A stretch of 64,000 nucleotides of DNA, taken from NCBI RefSeq assembly GCF_018704125.1, contig NZ_JAGTIS010000003.1:248001-312000 (forward strand), given 5' to 3'. This document shows, in pieces, positions 61,637 to 64,000 of this stretch (the stretch's first letter is position 1; each line of letters begins with the position of its first letter). The notes beneath the pieces were generated by a model that was not told where the DNA came from, searched no databases, and saw nothing but the letters and a program-made list of their open reading frames with translations. The DNA comes from Metapseudomonas boanensis. GTDB lineage: Bacteria; Pseudomonadota; Gammaproteobacteria; Pseudomonadales; Pseudomonadaceae. Both the position numbers and the translations under genes were made by a program.

Positions 61637-62206
61637 ATGCCCATGACCGTAGATCGCATCGGCGAGCGCCTGCGCCGCTATCGCCGAGCCGCCAACAAGA
61701 CCCTCAACGAAGTGGCCGCCGAATCCGGCCTCACGGCCAGCTTCCTGTCCCAGGCGGAGCGCAATCTGACGGGCGTCTCGATCACCTCCCTGGCGAATAT
61801 CGCCAAGTCCCTCGGTATTCCTCTCAACGCACTGTTCGACCAGCCCAGCCAGCACCAGCCCGACTCGCACCACGGCCAGCGCGTGCGCTACACCATCGGT
61901 GGCCAGCCGCTGGCCTATGAGCGCCTGTCGAGCAACTTCCCCGGCAACCTGATCAACGCGGTGAAGATGAGCATGCCGGTGGGCTACCAATCGGAACTCA
62001 TTTCCCACGAGGGGGCGGAATTCGCCTTTGTCCTGTCCGGGCAGATCACCTACACCATCGAAGGCCGCAGCTATCCGCTGGGGGCCGGCGATTCGGTGCA
62101 CTTCGACGCCGGCAAACCACATTGCCTGGCCAATGTCGGTGACGAAGTGGCCGAGGTCCTCACCGTCACCACAATGGGCTTGTTCGACGACCGTCCCACC
62201 GCCTGA
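61637..62206 (+). CDS. psdR: Transcriptional repressor PsdR (XRE-cupin)
   Basis: 189 residues from the ATG at 61637 (a second ATG at 61643 is possible). Residues about 5-65 are an XRE-type HTH (IGERLRRYRRAANKTLNEVAAESGLTASFLSQAERNLTGVS), residues about 110-180 a cupin (HEGAEFAFVLSGQITYTIEGRSYPLGAGDSVHFDAGKPH). In P. aeruginosa PsdR represses the dpp genes and mdpA, and its loss improves growth on peptides and cheating in quorum-sensing cultures. Palindromic sites on both sides of the gene support autoregulation. Confidence 0.9.
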   Translation: MPMTVDRIGERLRRYRRAANKTLNEVAAESGLTASFLSQAERNLTGVSITSLANIAKSLGIPLNALFDQPSQHQPDSHHGQRVRYTIGGQPLAYERLSSNFPGNLINAVKMSMPVGYQSELISHEGAEFAFVLSGQITYTIEGRSYPLGAGDSVHFDAGKPHCLANVGDEVAEVLTVTTMGLFDDRPTA

Positions 62207-62235
62207 CTGCCTAGCGACTGGAAGTAAGCGCCACT

Positions 62236-62273
62236 GAATTTAAGTTGACCTTAATTTCAGCATGACTTAAGTT
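62236..62273 (+). promoter_or_regulatory. Candidate PsdR operators upstream of dppBC
   Basis: AATTTAAG-TTGAC-CTTAATTT (arms match in 7 of 8 positions) followed by ACTTAAGT. It shares the TTAAG/CTTAA core with the site at 61517. It begins 30 bp after the psdR stop and precedes the dpp transport genes. Confidence 0.55.
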
Positions 62274-62432
62274 CGGCCACGGCCGGCGAATGCGAAACCA
62301 CCCCGCGCATGCCGCCGTCACCGACCGCCCGGGACCGCCAGAATGTGACCCCGGCATGCGATTGTCAGGCAGCGTGCGCGGCCCACAAGGCCGCCGAAGT
62401 GCCGCCCTCAAAACAACAACAACGAGGTTTGC

Positions 62433-62543
62433 ATGCGTCAGAACTACCAAACCCAGAGTGTGCTCTCCAGCAGCCGGATCCCCGGCACCGGCTCCGACGC
62501 GCCCTCGCCCCTCGTTCAATACCCGGCGCGACCTGAACGCTAG
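62433..62543 (+). CDS. 36-codon ORF with dppA-like leader, function unknown
   Basis: ATG at 62433, TAG at 62541, 36 codons (MRQNYQTQSVLSSSR..). The upstream AACAACAACAACGAGGTTTGC and the ATGCGT start resemble the leader and first codons of the first dppA (CAACAAACATGAGGTCAAC, ATGCGTAAAAAC). The encoded peptide is Ser/Pro-rich and has no signal peptide or known domain. It may be the scar of a deleted binding-protein gene or a leader peptide. The surrounding gap 62207-62729 holds operators, this ORF and a stem-loop, and no other gene that I can support. Confidence 0.35.
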   Translation: MRQNYQTQSVLSSSRIPGTGSDAPSPLVQYPARPER

Positions 62544-62679
62544 GCATTCGAACCCGGCAGGCCGCCGCCTGCATCCTCCAACCGGCGCCAGACCGGACGA
62601 GGCCTATCTCACCTGCCCAGAACAGCCGCCCGAAGCCGGGAAAACGCCTTCACCCATGCGACCTAAACTGCAGGGAACG

Positions 62680-62698
62680 GCCGGCCGCGCTGGCCGGC
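62680..62698 (+). repeat. Stem-loop upstream of dppB
   Basis: GCCGGCC-GCGCT-GGCCGGC, 7-bp perfect stem, 32 bp before the dppB ATG. Stem-loops like this usually stand between a binding-protein gene and its permease gene; here no binding-protein gene precedes it. Confidence 0.6.
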
Positions 62699-62729
62699 AT
62701 GAACAAGAAATGAGGAGTGACTCGCCAAG

Positions 62730-63740
62730 ATGCTCAGTTTCATTGCACGCCGACTGGGGTTATTGATCCCCACCTTCTTCGGCGTCACCCTGCTGACCTT
62801 CGCCCTGATTCGCCTGATCCCCGGCGACCCGGTCGAAGTGATGATGGGTGAACGTCGGGTCGACCCGGAAATGCACGCCCAGGCCATGGAGCGCCTCGGT
62901 CTCAACAAGCCGCTGCCGGAACAGTACCTGGACTATGTCGGCAAGCTGGCCCAAGGCGACCTGGGCGAATCCCTGCGCACCCGCGAAGGCGTCTGGCACG
63001 AGTTCCTCACCCTGTTCCCCGCCACTCTGGAGCTCTCCATCGCGGCCCTGATATTCGCCGGCACGCTGGGCCTGCTGGCCGGGGTGATCGCCGCACTCAA
63101 GCGCGGCTCGTTGTTCGACCACGGAGTGATGGGCATCTCGCTGGCGGGCTACTCCATGCCGATTTTCTGGTGGGGCCTCCTGCTGATCATGTTCTTCTCG
63201 GTGTGGTTGGGCTGGACGCCGGTCTCCGGGCGCATCGACCTGCTTTATGACATCGAGCCGGTCACCGGCTTCATGCTCATCGACACCCTGCTCAGCGAAG
63301 AAGAAGGCGCCTTCGTCGACGCCCTGCGCCACCTGATCCTGCCCGCCATCGTTCTCGGCACCATCCCGCTGGCGGTGATCGCGCGCATGACCCGCTCGGC
63401 CATGCTCGAAGTGTTGCGCGAGGACTATGTGCGCACCGCCCGTGCCAAGGGCCTGTCGCCGGCTCGCGTGGTCTTCGTCCACGGCCTGCGCAATGCGCTG
63501 ATTCCAGTACTCACCGTGTTCGGCCTGCAGGTGGGCACCCTGCTCGCCGGCGCGGTGCTGACCGAAACCATCTTCTCCTGGCCCGGCATCGGCAAATGGC
63601 TGATCGAGGCCATTGGCGCGCGGGACTACCCGGTGGTGCAGAACGGCATCCTGCTGATCGCCTGCCTGGTGATCCTGGTCAACTTCGTCGTGGACGTCCT
63701 CTACGGCTTCGTCAACCCGCGCATCCGCCATCAACGCTGA
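62730..63740 (+). CDS. dppB: Dipeptide ABC transporter permease DppB
   Basis: 336 residues. Six membrane helices, the N-terminal segment FIARRLGLLIPTFFGVTLLTFALIRLIPGDPVEVMMGER typical of DppB/OppB, and the ABC-coupling EAA loop VLREDYVRTARAKGLSPARVVFVHGLRNALIPVLT. It forms the channel with DppC. GAGGAG precedes the ATG. The gene is 12 bp before dppC. Confidence 0.96.
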   Translation: MLSFIARRLGLLIPTFFGVTLLTFALIRLIPGDPVEVMMGERRVDPEMHAQAMERLGLNKPLPEQYLDYVGKLAQGDLGESLRTREGVWHEFLTLFPATLELSIAALIFAGTLGLLAGVIAALKRGSLFDHGVMGISLAGYSMPIFWWGLLLIMFFSVWLGWTPVSGRIDLLYDIEPVTGFMLIDTLLSEEEGAFVDALRHLILPAIVLGTIPLAVIARMTRSAMLEVLREDYVRTARAKGLSPARVVFVHGLRNALIPVLTVFGLQVGTLLAGAVLTETIFSWPGIGKWLIEAIGARDYPVVQNGILLIACLVILVNFVVDVLYGFVNPRIRHQR

Positions 63741-63751
63741 GGAGACCTGAC

Positions 63752-64000
63752 GTGACCAATCTGCAGCAGACCCAGGTCGACCCGAGCATCCTTTACCCCT
63801 CGCCACTGAAGGAGTTCTGGAAGGCCTTTTCCCATAACAAGGGCGCCGTCGGCGGCCTCGTGTTCATGATCCTCGTGGTTTTCTGTGCGCTGTTCGCACC
63901 CTGGGTGGCGCCCCATGATCCGAGCGAGCAGTTCCGCGACTTCCTGCTGGCGCCTCCCGCCTGGCTGGAAGGCGGCCAGATCCAGTTCATCCTCGGCACC
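63752..64000 (+). CDS. dppC: Dipeptide ABC transporter permease DppC, 5' part
   Basis: GTG start at 63752 with GAGGAG upstream. 83 codons are present and the frame is open at the right edge. SPLKEFWKAFSHNKGAVGGL and the first membrane helix VFMILVVFCALFAPWVAPHDP are typical of DppC. Partner of DppB. Confidence 0.93.
   Translation, partial: MTNLQQTQVDPSILYPSPLKEFWKAFSHNKGAVGGLVFMILVVFCALFAPWVAPHDPSEQFRDFLLAPPAWLEGGQIQFILGT

Overview
The window is a stretch of chromosome from a Pseudomonas, probably of the P. aeruginosa / P. resinovorans branch. The GC-rich sequence, the protein motifs and above all the gene order support this: lpoA-yraN-gmhA-dolP, sspBA-petCBA-rpsI-rplM, cysD-cysNC, algW, hisGDC-murA, the mla operon, kds/lpt-rpoN-hpf-ptsN-rapZ-ptsO, tldD/pmbA, rng-maf-mreDCB, gatCAB, roxRS, and the dpp/psdR dipeptide locus. 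It is almost entirely core genome. I see no rRNA, tRNA, CRISPR array, prophage or insertion sequence. The species call is an inference from synteny.

Left third (1-20 kb): cell-envelope and growth genes (lpoA 3' end, yraN, gmhA, dolP) face the converging rplM-rpsI, petABC and sspAB operons. These are followed by an aldo-keto reductase, a long-chain-type acyl-CoA dehydrogenase with a divergent GlxA-type regulator, zapE, trpS with an extra C-terminal domain, an alpha/beta hydrolase, zapG, the sulfate-activation genes cysD-cysNC, a Nif3-like protein and the periplasmic protease algW. A decayed DUF4198 gene lies between algW and hisC.

Middle (20-48 kb): hisG-hisD-hisC, murA-ibaG and mlaFEDCB run on the minus strand. 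kdsD-kdsC-lptC-lptA-lptB-rpoN-hpf-ptsN-rapZ-ptsO runs on the plus strand from a divergent promoter region next to mlaF. This block joins peptidoglycan precursor synthesis, outer-membrane lipid asymmetry, Kdo synthesis, LPS export, sigma-54 and the nitrogen phosphotransferase branch. After it come pmbA, darP, tldD, a nitrilase-family amidase, the giant AsmA-like yhdP, rng, maf and the rod-shape operon mreBCD. By homology mreC begins at an AUC codon.

Right third (48-64 kb): gatCAB (tRNA-dependent transamidation), a small RlpA-like lipoprotein, a carboxymuconolactone-decarboxylase-like protein, an AEC transporter, the redox two-component pair roxS-roxR, a SIMPL-domain protein, and the dipeptide locus: two tandem dppA-type binding proteins, an M24 peptidase, the regulator psdR, dppB and the start of dppC. 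Palindromic AT-rich sites flank psdR on both sides and look like its operators. The 523 bp between psdR and dppB, where P. aeruginosa carries further binding-protein and porin genes, holds only a 36-codon ORF with a dppA-like leader and a stem-loop; it looks like a deletion scar. Several REP-like palindromes sit in this right-hand part.
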